This document shows, piece after piece, positions 31,813 to 40,983 of a stretch of 64,000 nt of DNA. The first letter of the stretch is position 1. Every line of letters begins with the position of its first letter. The notes beneath the pieces are model-generated. The model saw nothing but the letters and a program-made list of their open reading frames with translations, did no database searches and was not told the origin of the DNA. This stretch comes from Sideroxydans sp. CL21 (GTDB lineage: Bacteria > Pseudomonadota > Gammaproteobacteria > Burkholderiales > Gallionellaceae). The stretch covers positions 2,182,501 through 2,246,500 of the forward strand of contig NZ_LR699166.1 of NCBI RefSeq assembly GCF_902459525.1, in the 5' to 3' direction. Both the position numbers and the translations under genes were made by a program.

Positions 31813-34322
31813 ACGAAAGGCTAGCTTATTTCGTCCAGCAGGTCCGCCAGCGCGAAGGGGAGCATGAACAAACTCTGTTAAGAGTTTTTTTCGCCCTTCC
31901 GATATTTATTTATTTATTTGTCGAATTCTATTTCGTCAGCCCCACCTCGGTCGGGGTTCCGGTTTTCGTCTTTTCTGCCGTCTGGTTCCTTTGCTCTATC
32001 CTGTTGGCCTTTTACGTCCTGTATCGGCGCAACACTTCCAGAAGGCGACAATGGGTGGCGATGTTTGCCGATATTGTCGCGGTGAGTGTCGGCATGCTGA
32101 TGACACAGGAAGCCGGGGTGTTGTTTTACGGAATCTATTTATGGGTCATCACAGGAAACGGTATTCGGTACGGCAAGGAATCACTTGTCAGTTCATATGT
32201 GACCAGTCTTATCGGCTTCTCCGCGGTTATCTATCTGAACGACTATTGGCATGATCATTTGCGCATTGCAGTCGGACTATGGCTCACTCTGCTCTGCGTT
32301 CCGCTATATATCCTGAAGCTACGAGGACAATTGAATGATGCCCTGGAAAAATCCCAGGCTACCAGCAAGGCAAAAAGCGACTTCCTCTCCAACATGAGCC
32401 ATGAAATGCGCACCCCGCTTAACGGGGTGATCGGCGCCAGCGACCTGTTGATCAGCACACATCTGGATGACGAACAGAAGGATCTTGTCTCGACCTTGAA
32501 AAAATCAGCCCAGCTTCTGCTCAAGCTGATCGACAACATCCTCGACCTCTCCAAAATCGAAAGCGGAAAGCTGGTTTCCGAGAATGCTGATTTCGACCTG
32601 CATAAACTGGTCAACGGCACGCTTGAAATGTTCCTGCCGCAGGTCGAAAAGAAAAAAGTCGGGCTATCCGTTCGCTACACGCCGGAGACATGCTTCATGC
32701 TGCAAGGCGATCCCTTGCATCTGCAGCAGATCCTGATCAACCTGCTAGGGAACGCGATCAAGTTCACCGACAAAGGAAGTGTTGAACTCAGAATCGCCAC
32801 AGTGCAGCAGGATGATTACCTGACCCGGCTCCGCTTCGAGGTGATCGACACCGGTATCGGTATCTCTCCGCAAGCACAATCGAGGATATTCGAAAGCTTT
32901 ACCCAAGCTGATCAAAATATTACCAGAACGTACGGCGGTACCGGATTGGGCACAACGATCTCCAAACAACTGGTGGAGTTAATGGGCGGCAGTATGGGCG
33001 TACAGAGCGAGCCTGGTATCGGCAGCATTTTCTGGTTCGAGGCCCCCTTCTCCAAGCAGCCAGTTGCAGTTCTCGGCGAAGCAAAGCCGACATTGCAACA
33101 ACTGTATGTATTGACCATAGGTTTGCCGCAAACCGACCAACTCACAGTGACCAACTTTACGAAAAGTTGGGGATTACGATGCGAACATGCTGCATCGCTC
33201 ACGCATTTCTTCACCTATTTGATCGACAAGAATATCGCCCATCCAGTCAATCTGGCGATCTTGTGCCTTCCGCAGAACATTGGCATGACCGCGAAGGATT
33301 TTGCTGCAAATCTCCATGAATTACGGGGACAACAAAGGCTATCTGCAATACTGCTCAATCCTGATTTGCATAACCACAGAGAAGAAGAATATCTCGATGC
33401 GGGATATTCCTGCCTGTTGCGAATGCCGCTCGACAAAACATTGTTATTTAATGCGCTGCACGGAATCATGGCACCGCGGCCTTCGGAAGGCGTGATTTCA
33501 TTCAAGGAACATTATGAACGCAGCACGGCCAGCAAGCGCGGGGTTCGCATCCTTGTTGCTGAGGACAACGGCACCAGTCGGCAGATCATCGAGAAGATAC
33601 TCATGCACGGTAATCACCAAGTGGATTTGGTCGAAAACGGTGAACAGGCGCTGGACAAGCTTGAAGAAAGCAATTACGACTTGTTGATACTGGACATGAA
33701 TATGCCGCAGATGGGCGGCCTGGATGTGGTCAAGGTTCATCGCGCCCTGTCCAGGCAGCCGATGGGTACGCCAGTGATCATCCTGACTGCAAATGCCACA
33801 CTCGAAGCAAAGCTGGAATGCGAACGCGCCCACATTGATGCCTACCTTACCAAACCGGTTGACGCATTGACATTGCTTGATACTGTCGCGCGCCTGACGC
33901 TGACTCCGTCCAAACTCGATGTCCCGGAACTGGCTCACCACGCTGAACAAATTGCAACTGGGTTCATCAATGAAGATACGCTGCATCACCTGACGCTGCT
34001 GGGCGGCGAACAGGATGATTTTTTGCGAACGGTGATCTACGGATTTCTTTCCGAAACGGAAAAGTTGCTTGAGGCCATGCGCATCGCACTATCCAAACAG
34101 GAATACGCCACGTTCAAGGAGCTGGCACACATATTAAAGGGGAGCTCCGGTAACGTCGGAGCAGAAGTGTTGTTCAAGGTATGTTGCCAAATACTGGCAC
34201 TCAGTGACACTGAGCTAAAAAACTCAGCCAAGGACTTGCTGCTTGAAGCACTGGATAGCCACCCTGCCACCCGCGCTTCGCTACTGCATTATCTGAACGG
34301 CGCCAATCAGGCTATCTTGTAA
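31809..34322 (+). CDS. rpfC: RpfC: DSF-sensing hybrid histidine kinase
   Basis: Membrane hybrid sensor of 837 residues that perceives DSF-type fatty acids. After a short N terminus with GEHEQTLLRVFF, similar to Xanthomonas RpfC, come about five membrane helices (25-170). HisKA follows with His198 in SNMSHEMRTP, then HATPase (IDTGIGI, YGGTGLGTTI). Residues about 431-556 form a receiver-like fold with no phosphoacceptor Asp, an addition compared with Xanthomonas RpfC (726 residues). A true receiver follows with Asp629 (LILDMNMP), then an HPt with His774 in AHILKGSS. ATG 31809 is preferred over GTG 31803 because it overlaps the rpfG stop. In known systems RpfC also binds RpfF to limit DSF synthesis; the convergent rpfF supports the same here. 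Confidence 0.92.
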   Translation: MNERLAYFVQQVRQREGEHEQTLLRVFFALPIFIYLFVEFYFVSPTSVGVPVFVFSAVWFLCSILLAFYVLYRRNTSRRRQWVAMFADIVAVSVGMLMTQEAGVLFYGIYLWVITGNGIRYGKESLVSSYVTSLIGFSAVIYLNDYWHDHLRIAVGLWLTLLCVPLYILKLRGQLNDALEKSQATSKAKSDFLSNMSHEMRTPLNGVIGASDLLISTHLDDEQKDLVSTLKKSAQLLLKLIDNILDLSKIESGKLVSENADFDLHKLVNGTLEMFLPQVEKKKVGLSVRYTPETCFMLQGDPLHLQQILINLLGNAIKFTDKGSVELRIATVQQDDYLTRLRFEVIDTGIGISPQAQSRIFESFTQADQNITRTYGGTGLGTTISKQLVELMGGSMGVQSEPGIGSIFWFEAPFSKQPVAVLGEAKPTLQQLYVLTIGLPQTDQLTVTNFTKSWGLRCEHAASLTHFFTYLIDKNIAHPVNLAILCLPQNIGMTAKDFAANLHELRGQQRLSAILLNPDLHNHREEEYLDAGYSCLLRMPLDKTLLFNALHGIMAPRPSEGVISFKEHYERSTASKRGVRILVAEDNGTSRQIIEKILMHGNHQVDLVENGEQALDKLEESNYDLLILDMNMPQMGGLDVVKVHRALSRQPMGTPVIILTANATLEAKLECERAHIDAYLTKPVDALTLLDTVARLTLTPSKLDVPELAHHAEQIATGFINEDTLHHLTLLGGEQDDFLRTVIYGFLSETEKLLEAMRIALSKQEYATFKELAHILKGSSGNVGAEVLFKVCCQILALSDTELKNSAKDLLLEALDSHPATRASLLHYLNGANQAIL

Positions 34323-34325
34323 ACA

Positions 34326-35231
34326 TCAGGCTGCGCTGGGAAGCTGTGTCGGCATGGATTGAGGTTGCAGGAAGAGCTTCTCCTGGGAACGAACAAAGCG
34401 ATCCATTACCTTCAAATCCTTTTCATTAAGCTTTAGTGCAGCATCAACCCAAACAGTCGTGATATCGATCAGTTCCTGATAGGTTAGCGGATTGAATCTG
34501 TGACGAGCTTTCTGGACAGCCAGAAAACCATTGGAGCGGCGCTCTTGCTTCTTGATGTAGTCGTTAACTGTCTCAACTCCTTTTCCGTCTTCAGCAAGGA
34601 TGTCGATCAGCCCTACTTCATGCAATTCTTCTGCACTGTAAATCTTTCCGCCAAGGATCATTTTTTCGGCGAATTTCGGGCTCACTTTTCTTGCAATCAA
34701 ACTATAGGCCCCCATTCCCGGGAACAAGTTGAACAATATTTCCGGGAAGCCCAACTGGCAATTGCGTTCGGCGATGACAACATCGCTAGCTAGTGCCGCC
34801 TCCAAGCCGCCACCCAGCGCATCACCCTGCAACAAGGTTATTGTTGCCAATGGCAGATCAAAATGGCGCATTCTGGGGAAGATGACATCGATACATGCGA
34901 TCGCATAATGAAGCAACGATTCGCGGTCCTGATTTCTAATCAACTGTCTGAAAAGGGCAAGCTGACCGCCCAAGTTAAACACTCCCGGCGTGATGGAAGC
35001 CAACACCGAATAGCGGATTTCGTGCAACTCATCTCCGACCAGCAATTTGCCTTGGGCATTTTCAATAGATTTATGATGATCGCCGAGATCTTTCAAGAGC
35101 TCCGGCGTCACGCACGGAACGGCATCTTGGCTAACCTGAGTCCAAAGCACGCCAAGATCTGCATCGAAGCGAGTGCGGAGTTGAGAATATTCTGTCTTCA
35201 GTAAATCGTGGTGATTCTGAACGAGTTCCAT
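34326..35231 (-). CDS. rpfF: RpfF: DSF-family signal synthase (crotonase fold)
   Basis: Makes cis-2-unsaturated fatty-acid signals from acyl-ACP by combined dehydratase and thioesterase activity. The 301-residue protein has the RpfF-type pattern: FNLGGQLALF (85-94), GDALGGGLEAAL with Glu144, and GFPEILFNLFPGMGAYS with Glu164; these match catalytic Glu141 and Glu161 of Xanthomonas RpfF. The C-terminal WVDAALKLNEKDLKVMDRFVRSQ is also RpfF-specific, which separates it from ordinary enoyl-CoA hydratases. AAGGAG lies at good distance upstream of the start. It converges on rpfC with only 3 bp between stop codons. An rpfB-type acyl-CoA ligase is not adjacent. Confidence 0.93.
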   Translation of the reverse strand: MELVQNHHDLLKTEYSQLRTRFDADLGVLWTQVSQDAVPCVTPELLKDLGDHHKSIENAQGKLLVGDELHEIRYSVLASITPGVFNLGGQLALFRQLIRNQDRESLLHYAIACIDVIFPRMRHFDLPLATITLLQGDALGGGLEAALASDVVIAERNCQLGFPEILFNLFPGMGAYSLIARKVSPKFAEKMILGGKIYSAEELHEVGLIDILAEDGKGVETVNDYIKKQERRSNGFLAVQKARHRFNPLTYQELIDITTVWVDAALKLNEKDLKVMDRFVRSQEKLFLQPQSMPTQLPSAA

Positions 35232-35266
35232 TCTTTTTCTCCTTAACTCAAATCTGGATGGTACGC

Positions 35267-35293
35267 ATCATAATCCCTCGAATCCAATTCGAG
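35267..35293 (-). promoter_or_regulatory. Candidate rpfF promoter with operator
   Basis: A perfect inverted repeat CTCGAAT-CCA-ATTCGAG (35277-35293) lies 46 bp upstream of the rpfF start. On the minus strand it is followed at once by TATGAT (35272-35267), a near-consensus -10. The repeat would occupy the -35/-10 spacer, the usual place for a repressor or a MerR-like activator. No U-run follows, so it is not a good nagZ-side terminator. Confidence 0.5.
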
Positions 35294-35331
35294 AAGTCCA
35301 AGCTATCACTCTCTTAACAAAGGAAAGCGTG

Positions 35332-36381
35332 CTAGGCCAAAGGCAGCTCTCCTTCGCGCATGCCAATGCTGCCCACGTCGTGCAAAGCTTTAACAAATTC
35401 AGCTTCTTCATGCAGTTGCATCAGTGTTTTTGGATGGGGACGTCCGTGCATCTGGGCCAGACGCGCACGACTTTGAGCCGACATAGCCCATTTCAGGCCT
35501 GCCAGCAATTCGTCGGCCGATTCCGGCTTGTTGCATACCAGCACCATGTCGCATCCGGCATTCAGCGCCGCTTCTGCACGTTGCACGATTCCGCCCGCCA
35601 CTGTCGCTCCTTCCATGCTCAAATCATCGCTGAAAATGCAGCCCTCGAAGCCCAGTTCGCCGCGCAGGATGTCCTTCAGCCATATTTTGGAGAACCCTGC
35701 AGGCCTGGGGTCGATCTTGGGATAGATGACATGCGCGGGCATCACGGCAGTAAGGCCGTAGTTCACCATCTGCTGGAAAGGAATGAGGTCGCTCAACTCG
35801 ATATCGGTATAGCTGCGTTCGTCCACCGGAATCTCCAGATGCGAATCTGCGCGGACAAAGCCGTGGCCGGGGAAATGTTTGCCCACGGTGGGCATCCCCC
35901 CCTGCTTCAAGCCCATCAGCAAACTATGGGCCAGCTCGGCAATGGCTTGCAGATCGGAATGAAAAGCCCGGTCGCCGATGACAGTGCTCTCACCGTAATC
36001 GACATCCAGCACGGGTGTAAAACTGAAATCCACTCCGCACGCACGCAGTTCCGAAGCCAGCACGAAGCCGGTTTGCTGTGCCAGATGCCTGGCGTGTTTC
36101 GGATGCTCGTCCCACTCCCTGCCCAGTTCGCGCATCGGCGGTATTCTGGTAAATCCCTCGCGAAAACGCTGCACTCTGCCTCCTTCGTGATCCACCGCAA
36201 TCAGCAACGGGGGAGTGCGTAACGCATGGATGCTGGAGGTCAACTCGGCAAGCTGGCCGGGGGTATCGTAATTGCGCGTGAACAGAATCACTCCGCCGAC
36301 CAGCGGATGACGCAGGCGCGCCTCGTCCTTCGGGGTGAGTCTTTTTCCAACCACATCCAGCATCACCGGTCCGTTGCCCAT
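35332..36381 (-). CDS. nagZ: Beta-N-acetylhexosaminidase NagZ
   Basis: Cytoplasmic glycoside hydrolase family 3 enzyme that removes GlcNAc from anhydro-muropeptides in peptidoglycan recycling. The 349 residues include [26 protein letters not shown] (catalytic His loop) and FSDDLSMEG with the nucleophile Asp. ATG 36381 (MGNGPVML) overlaps the acpS stop (TGATG); the TTG three bases earlier is unlikely. It is the last gene of the lepA-to-nagZ run. Confidence 0.95.
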   Translation of the reverse strand: MGNGPVMLDVVGKRLTPKDEARLRHPLVGGVILFTRNYDTPGQLAELTSSIHALRTPPLLIAVDHEGGRVQRFREGFTRIPPMRELGREWDEHPKHARHLAQQTGFVLASELRACGVDFSFTPVLDVDYGESTVIGDRAFHSDLQAIAELAHSLLMGLKQGGMPTVGKHFPGHGFVRADSHLEIPVDERSYTDIELSDLIPFQQMVNYGLTAVMPAHVIYPKIDPRPAGFSKIWLKDILRGELGFEGCIFSDDLSMEGATVAGGIVQRAEAALNAGCDMVLVCNKPESADELLAGLKWAMSAQSRARLAQMHGRPHPKTLMQLHEEAEFVKALHDVGSIGMREGELPLA

Positions 36382-36764
36382 CAATCCATTCCCTCCAGAA
36401 TCACAAATGCCACTGCGGTATCACGCTCATCGCTGATACTCAGGTGATGACGCTTAATGCCAAGACGCTGCAAATATGCCGACAACTCAGCATCAAACAG
36501 AAAAATCGGTTTGCCCAGTTCATCATGACTTACGGTCATGCGATGCAAGCTCACCGGATGCCTCAATCCATATCCCGTGGCTTTGGCAAAGGCCTCTTTG
36601 GCAGCGAAACGCTTACTCAGGAAGCGTGCCGGATGGGCCTGAGAGGCATATTCATCAAACTCCTGCACACTCAATATCCGTTTGGCAAATGCCGCACCGT
36701 GACGTGCACTGGCCGCTTCGATGCGCGCCACGGTGACAATGTCAGTGCCAATGCCGAAGATCAT
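36381..36764 (-). CDS. acpS: Holo-[acyl-carrier-protein] synthase AcpS
   Basis: Transfers 4'-phosphopantetheine from CoA to acyl carrier protein. The 127 residues have GIGTDIV with Asp8 and KEAFAKA with Glu57, the Mg2+ ligands, and end in the usual [13 protein letters not shown] strand. It overlaps pdxJ by four bases (ATGA), as in many proteobacteria. Confidence 0.96.
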   Translation of the reverse strand: MIFGIGTDIVTVARIEAASARHGAAFAKRILSVQEFDEYASQAHPARFLSKRFAAKEAFAKATGYGLRHPVSLHRMTVSHDELGKPIFLFDAELSAYLQRLGIKRHHLSISDERDTAVAFVILEGMD

Positions 36765-37477
36765 GCTGACAGGAGCGCTTTCATTTTTTTAACCGCCGGT
36801 TCCAACCCGATGAACAACGCCTCGGAAATAATGGCGTGGCCGATGTTGAGCTCCACGATATGGGGAATCGACACAATTGAACCAACGTTGTGGTAGTTGA
36901 GGCCGTGTCCGGCATTGACTTGCAACCCCAGGGCATGGGCATGCAACACGGCATTGCGGATGCGTGCCAGTTCCTGTTCCCGTGCCGGAACGCTATCGGC
37001 ATCGGCATATTTTCCGGTATGTATCTCGATGACCGGGGCTCCCGCTTTCTTTGCAGCATCAAGCTGTTTCTCGTCCGCATCAATAAACAGCGAAACGCGA
37101 ATTCCTGCATTTGTGCAACGCTGCGTGGCGCGCTGTATCGCATCGAAATGCCTGACCACATCCAATCCGCCTTCAGTGGTCAGTTCTTCGCGCTTCTCCG
37201 GAACCAGACAGATGTCGTGCGGTTTAACGCGCAATGCATTGCCTATCATCTCGTCGGTGACGGCACATTCAAGATTCATGCGCGTCTGCAGCATACCGCG
37301 CAGGATATCCACATCCGCGTCCTGGATGTGACGACGGTCCTCGCGCAAATGGATAGTGATGGCATCCGCCCCCGCCTCTTCGCAGATCAGCGCCGCGCGT
37401 ACGACGTTGGGGTAGCGCGCGCCGCGCACCTGGCGCAGTGTGGCAATGTGGTCGATATTGAGTCCGAGCTTGATCAT
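36761..37477 (-). CDS. pdxJ: Pyridoxine 5'-phosphate synthase PdxJ
   Basis: Condenses 1-deoxyxylulose 5-phosphate with 3-amino-2-oxopropyl phosphate to give pyridoxine phosphate. The 238-residue TIM barrel shows [16 protein letters not shown] at the start, [21 protein letters not shown] and AGHGLNY near the end, all family hallmarks. It overlaps recO upstream and acpS downstream by ATGA junctions. Confidence 0.97.
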   Translation of the reverse strand: MIKLGLNIDHIATLRQVRGARYPNVVRAALICEEAGADAITIHLREDRRHIQDADVDILRGMLQTRMNLECAVTDEMIGNALRVKPHDICLVPEKREELTTEGGLDVVRHFDAIQRATQRCTNAGIRVSLFIDADEKQLDAAKKAGAPVIEIHTGKYADADSVPAREQELARIRNAVLHAHALGLQVNAGHGLNYHNVGSIVSIPHIVELNIGHAIISEALFIGLEPAVKKMKALLSA

Positions 37478-38205
37478 AGTTTCTGCAAATCCCTCATCAG
37501 TTCGCGTGTGTGCAATGTCTTTCCGGCAAGGTGATGGTCGAGCAACATGCGCATCAATTGCTTGCTCTGACGCGCGCTGTTCACGTCACGGTAATCGTCG
37601 GCCGCCATGTCCAGCAATGTCTTCCCTGTCACCGGCATGCCTTGCGTGGCATCCGCCGTTTCCGCTACCGCTCCGCGCTCAAGTATATAGCGGTAAGTCC
37701 GGGTTGGCACGATGGGCCTGCTGCCACCCGCCTCGGTCTCCAACAGCAGGGCATAACCCAACTCTTGCAGCATGTGTTTTTCAAAACAACGCAACGTGAA
37801 AGCATGATCGCTTTCCTGTGCCAGTCGCTGCAACGTTTGCTGGTAGTAATCGAAGAGACTCTCGTGCGGATCGTCGCGCGCCATCAGGTTGAGCAGCAGT
37901 TCGTTCAGATAGAAACCGCACAACAGCGCTGTCCCTTGCAATTGGGGCTGTCCGCCCTGCCACTCGGCGCTGTGCAGCGTGCGCAACTCGTGCTTGCCGA
38001 ACCAGCTCAATGACAGCGGCTGGAAACCCATCAACAAGCCGCGCAGCACCGACCTCGGTCTCCGCGCGCCGCGCGCTACCAGCGCCACCCGACCATGCTG
38101 CCGACTGAACACCTCGATCACCAGACTCGTCTCGCGGAACGGATAACTGTGCAGTACGAAAGAGGGTTCGTCCTGGATACGTTGTTTGGATGCTACGTTA
38201 CTCAT
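37474..38205 (-). CDS. recO: DNA repair protein RecO
   Basis: Loads RecA on SSB-coated DNA together with RecR (encoded at 52988-53587). The 243-residue protein has the N-terminal OB fold ([33 protein letters not shown]) and the helical C domain with the zinc-less proteobacterial pattern. It overlaps era by 8 bp and pdxJ by 4 bp. Confidence 0.95.
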   Translation of the reverse strand: MSNVASKQRIQDEPSFVLHSYPFRETSLVIEVFSRQHGRVALVARGARRPRSVLRGLLMGFQPLSLSWFGKHELRTLHSAEWQGGQPQLQGTALLCGFYLNELLLNLMARDDPHESLFDYYQQTLQRLAQESDHAFTLRCFEKHMLQELGYALLLETEAGGSRPIVPTRTYRYILERGAVAETADATQGMPVTGKTLLDMAADDYRDVNSARQSKQLMRMLLDHHLAGKTLHTRELMRDLQKL

Positions 38206-39091
38206 ACCCCAACGATTTCAGCATTTGCGCACTATCCGCCCAACCGCTGCGTACTTTGACGAACACTTCGAGAAACACTTTGCCGTCGAACAGCTTTTCC
38301 ATGTCGAGTCGGGCCTGGGTGGCGATCTCCTTGAGTTTCTCGCCCTTGCTGCCGATCAACATGGCCTTGTGCGCCTCCTTGTCCACCAGGATAGCGGCAT
38401 GAATCCGGCGCAACTTGCCCTCCAGCTTGAATTGTTCGATCACGACACTGACCGAGTACGGCAGCTCTTCTCCCGTGAAACGGAACACCTTCTCGCGTAG
38501 CAATTCAGCAGCAAGAAATCGTTCGTTGCGGTCGGTTATCTCGTCTTCCGCATACAGGTGCTCACCTTCCGGAATAAACGGACGAATCGCATCCAGCAAG
38601 GTGTCGAGTTGTTTGCCCTGGCGGGCGCTGACAGGAACGATGGCAGCAAAGTGGCGCAGCACTGACAATTTTTCAATGAAGGGTAGCAATTCCGCCTTGT
38701 CTGCCATCAAGTCCGCTTTGTTGATGACCAGGATCACCGGGCGGTCTTGCGGCAACAGGTCGAGAACCTGCTGGTCGCGCTCATCGAAGTGACGCGCTTC
38801 AAGTACGAACAACACCACATTCACTTCGCGCAGGCTGCTGGTCACTACACGGTTCATTCCGCGATTCAGGGCGTTGGTATGCTGTGTCTGAAAACCCGGC
38901 GTATCCACAAAGACGAATTGCGTTTTGCCTTCGGTGAGGATGCCGGTGATGCGATGGCGTGTAGTCTGCGCTTTGCGCGAGGTGATGCTGATCTTTTGCC
39001 CGATCAGGTGGTTGAGCAGGGTCGACTTTCCCACATTGGGGCGGCCGACGATGGCAATGAAGCCGCTGTGAAAATCTTGAGATTCGGTCAT
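38198..39091 (-). CDS. era: GTPase Era
   Basis: Ribosome-assembly GTPase binding the 16S rRNA 3' end. The 297 residues show G1 GRPNVGKST (16-24), G3 DTPG, G4 NKAD, and a C-terminal KH domain with the [20 protein letters not shown] pattern. It follows rnc with an ATGA overlap, the normal rnc-era-recO order. Confidence 0.98.
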   Translation of the reverse strand: MTESQDFHSGFIAIVGRPNVGKSTLLNHLIGQKISITSRKAQTTRHRITGILTEGKTQFVFVDTPGFQTQHTNALNRGMNRVVTSSLREVNVVLFVLEARHFDERDQQVLDLLPQDRPVILVINKADLMADKAELLPFIEKLSVLRHFAAIVPVSARQGKQLDTLLDAIRPFIPEGEHLYAEDEITDRNERFLAAELLREKVFRFTGEELPYSVSVVIEQFKLEGKLRRIHAAILVDKEAHKAMLIGSKGEKLKEIATQARLDMEKLFDGKVFLEVFVKVRSGWADSAQMLKSLGYE

Positions 39092-39762
39092 GGGTTTTCT
39101 TTAATTTGTTGATAGGCGCGCTCGGCGGCGATTTGTTCGGCGATACGGCGGCTTGCGCCTTCGCCCTGCGTAGTCAGGCCAAGTTGCGCAATTTCGCAGG
39201 AAACGACGAAAGTCTGTGCATGCGCTTCGCCTTGAATCTCAATCACACTGTATTGAGGCAGTGCTAACTTTCTACCCTGCAGGTGCTCTTGCAACAAGGT
39301 TTTGGCATCCTTGCCCAAGGCCTGCAGGTCGGTTTGCTCGATAAACGGCACATACAAGCCCAACACTACTTTTTCCGCGGCACAAAAACCTGCATCCAGC
39401 AACACCGCACCAAATATGGCTTCCAGCCCGTCTGCCAGAATCGAAGGACGGCGGAATCCGGCACTTTTGCGTTCACCTTCCCCCAGCAGCAACTGCTCGC
39501 CCAGATTCAACTGTTGCGCCAATACTGCCAGCGTCTGCTGATTGACCAGATTGGAACGCAGGCGGGAAAGGTCACCTTCCGGCAAGTCGGGATAGGTATC
39601 GTACAGGTATTTGGCGATGGTACAGTTCAACACGCTATCGCCGAGAAACTCAAGCCGTTCGTTATGCGCGGCACTGTAACTGCGATGAGTCAGCGCACGC
39701 TGCAACAGTTGCGGCTGCAAAAACTGATAACCGAGTCGCTTGCACAATGCAGCGTGCTTCAT
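39088..39762 (-). CDS. rnc: Ribonuclease III
   Basis: Cleaves double-stranded RNA in rRNA and mRNA processing. The 224-residue protein has the signature [11 protein letters not shown] (35-45) with catalytic acids, a second acidic site around [12 protein letters not shown], and a C-terminal double-stranded-RNA-binding domain ([13 protein letters not shown]...). It lies between the DUF4845 gene and era. Confidence 0.97.
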   Translation of the reverse strand: MKHAALCKRLGYQFLQPQLLQRALTHRSYSAAHNERLEFLGDSVLNCTIAKYLYDTYPDLPEGDLSRLRSNLVNQQTLAVLAQQLNLGEQLLLGEGERKSAGFRRPSILADGLEAIFGAVLLDAGFCAAEKVVLGLYVPFIEQTDLQALGKDAKTLLQEHLQGRKLALPQYSVIEIQGEAHAQTFVVSCEIAQLGLTTQGEGASRRIAEQIAAERAYQQIKENP

Positions 39763-39770
39763 CAGGTTGC

Positions 39771-40136
39771 TTATGAACTGCTCGGATTGAATTCAAGCAA
39801 CAGGGTGATATTGCCTGCAACCGGAATCTTGACCGAATAATTGGCAGTCAGCCTCAATTGGCCGTCGCCCTTGCTGATCTCGATATCTTCCGCCGTAATA
39901 TCGGTAATGTAGTTGATATTGGCGCGCTTGCTGTAAGAATCCTTGATTTCACTGATCGTTGCCCCCTGCATCGCAGGGTCGCGCGCAATTGTCTTGAATA
40001 TCTGCGCAATCTGCGCACTATGCATATAGGCAGGAACCAGCTTCATGCCCAGTATCGTAACAAAGATCAGCCCGGCCGCAATCATGACCATTCCGACGAA
40101 GCCGATACCGCGCTGCCTGCATGCCGCTGCTTTCAT
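39771..40136 (-). CDS. DUF4845-family membrane protein
   Basis: A 121-residue protein with a basic N terminus and one hydrophobic helix (about 12-31), resembling a type IV pilin-like leader ([16 protein letters not shown]), followed by a small soluble domain. The family is nearly always found between lepB and rnc in beta- and gammaproteobacteria; its function is unknown. It is 26 bp after lepB and 8 bp before rnc. Confidence 0.88.
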   Translation of the reverse strand: MKAAACRQRGIGFVGMVMIAAGLIFVTILGMKLVPAYMHSAQIAQIFKTIARDPAMQGATISEIKDSYSKRANINYITDITAEDIEISKGDGQLRLTANYSVKIPVAGNITLLLEFNPSSS

Positions 40137-40162
40137 CTTTATTCCTTTCCAGATGTATTGCC

Positions 40163-40966
40163 CTATTCAATTGATAAACCGATGCGTTTCAATTCGCCGA
40201 AATTCATCCAGATGAAGAACGCCTTGCCGACAATCATGTCATCCGGCACAAACCCCCAGTAGCGGCTGTCGCGACTGTTATCGCGATTATCGCCCATCAT
40301 GAAATATTGACCGGTCGGAACAACGCAGCTCACCTCTACTTCACTGTAGCTGCATTGTTCGTGCTGCGGAAAGTTTGCCACGTTGCCCAAGTGTAGCAGC
40401 GGCATATCCGGATTCAACAGAATGGGATGCATGCGCCCATTCAGGTTTTCCTGATAACGCTCGGTATGCACAAAGCGCAATTCGCTCTCGACATAATTAT
40501 AATCGCCATCGCGTTGCTGTTCCTGTGCAACACCATTAATCCACAGCTTTTTATCCCGATACACTACCTTATCCCCCGGCACACCAACCACGCGCTTAAT
40601 ATAATCCACTGACGGGTCCTCGGGATAGTGGAACACCATCACATCTCCGCGTTGCGGCTGGTTGATCTCAATGAATTTTTTGTTGACGATAGGCAATCTG
40701 AGGCCATAAGTAAAGCGGTTGACCAGTATGAAGTCGCCAACATGCAGGGTTGGAATCATCGAACCGGATGGGATCTTGAACGGTTCGAACAAGAAGGAAC
40801 GCAGCAGGAATACGACCAGAATCACGGGGAAAAAACTCTTGGCGTATTCCACCCACCAGGGTTCGTTCACGCCCGCCGGGCGCTTGGCACGCAACATGAA
40901 GCGATCCAGCAACCAGATCACACCTGTCAGCAACATCAATAAAAACAAAATCAAGGCAAAGGGCAT
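40163..40966 (-). CDS. lepB: Signal peptidase I
   Basis: Inner-membrane serine protease that removes signal peptides. The 267 residues have two N-terminal membrane helices (about 2-22 and 43-62), box B KIPSGSMIPTL with Ser69, box D YIKRVVGVPGD with Lys124 and box E GDNRDNSRDSR. It follows lepA by 17 bp. Confidence 0.97.
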   Translation of the reverse strand: MPFALILFLLMLLTGVIWLLDRFMLRAKRPAGVNEPWWVEYAKSFFPVILVVFLLRSFLFEPFKIPSGSMIPTLHVGDFILVNRFTYGLRLPIVNKKFIEINQPQRGDVMVFHYPEDPSVDYIKRVVGVPGDKVVYRDKKLWINGVAQEQQRDGDYNYVESELRFVHTERYQENLNGRMHPILLNPDMPLLHLGNVANFPQHEQCSYSEVEVSCVVPTGQYFMMGDNRDNSRDSRYWGFVPDDMIVGKAFFIWMNFGELKRIGLSIE

Positions 40967-40983
40967 TCTTCTTCCAATTCCGG

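Noticed and set aside
34320-34328. Terminator between rpfC and rpfF
   Set aside because: Only three bases separate the stop codons and no stem is visible, so termination must lie within the opposing genes or be factor-dependent.
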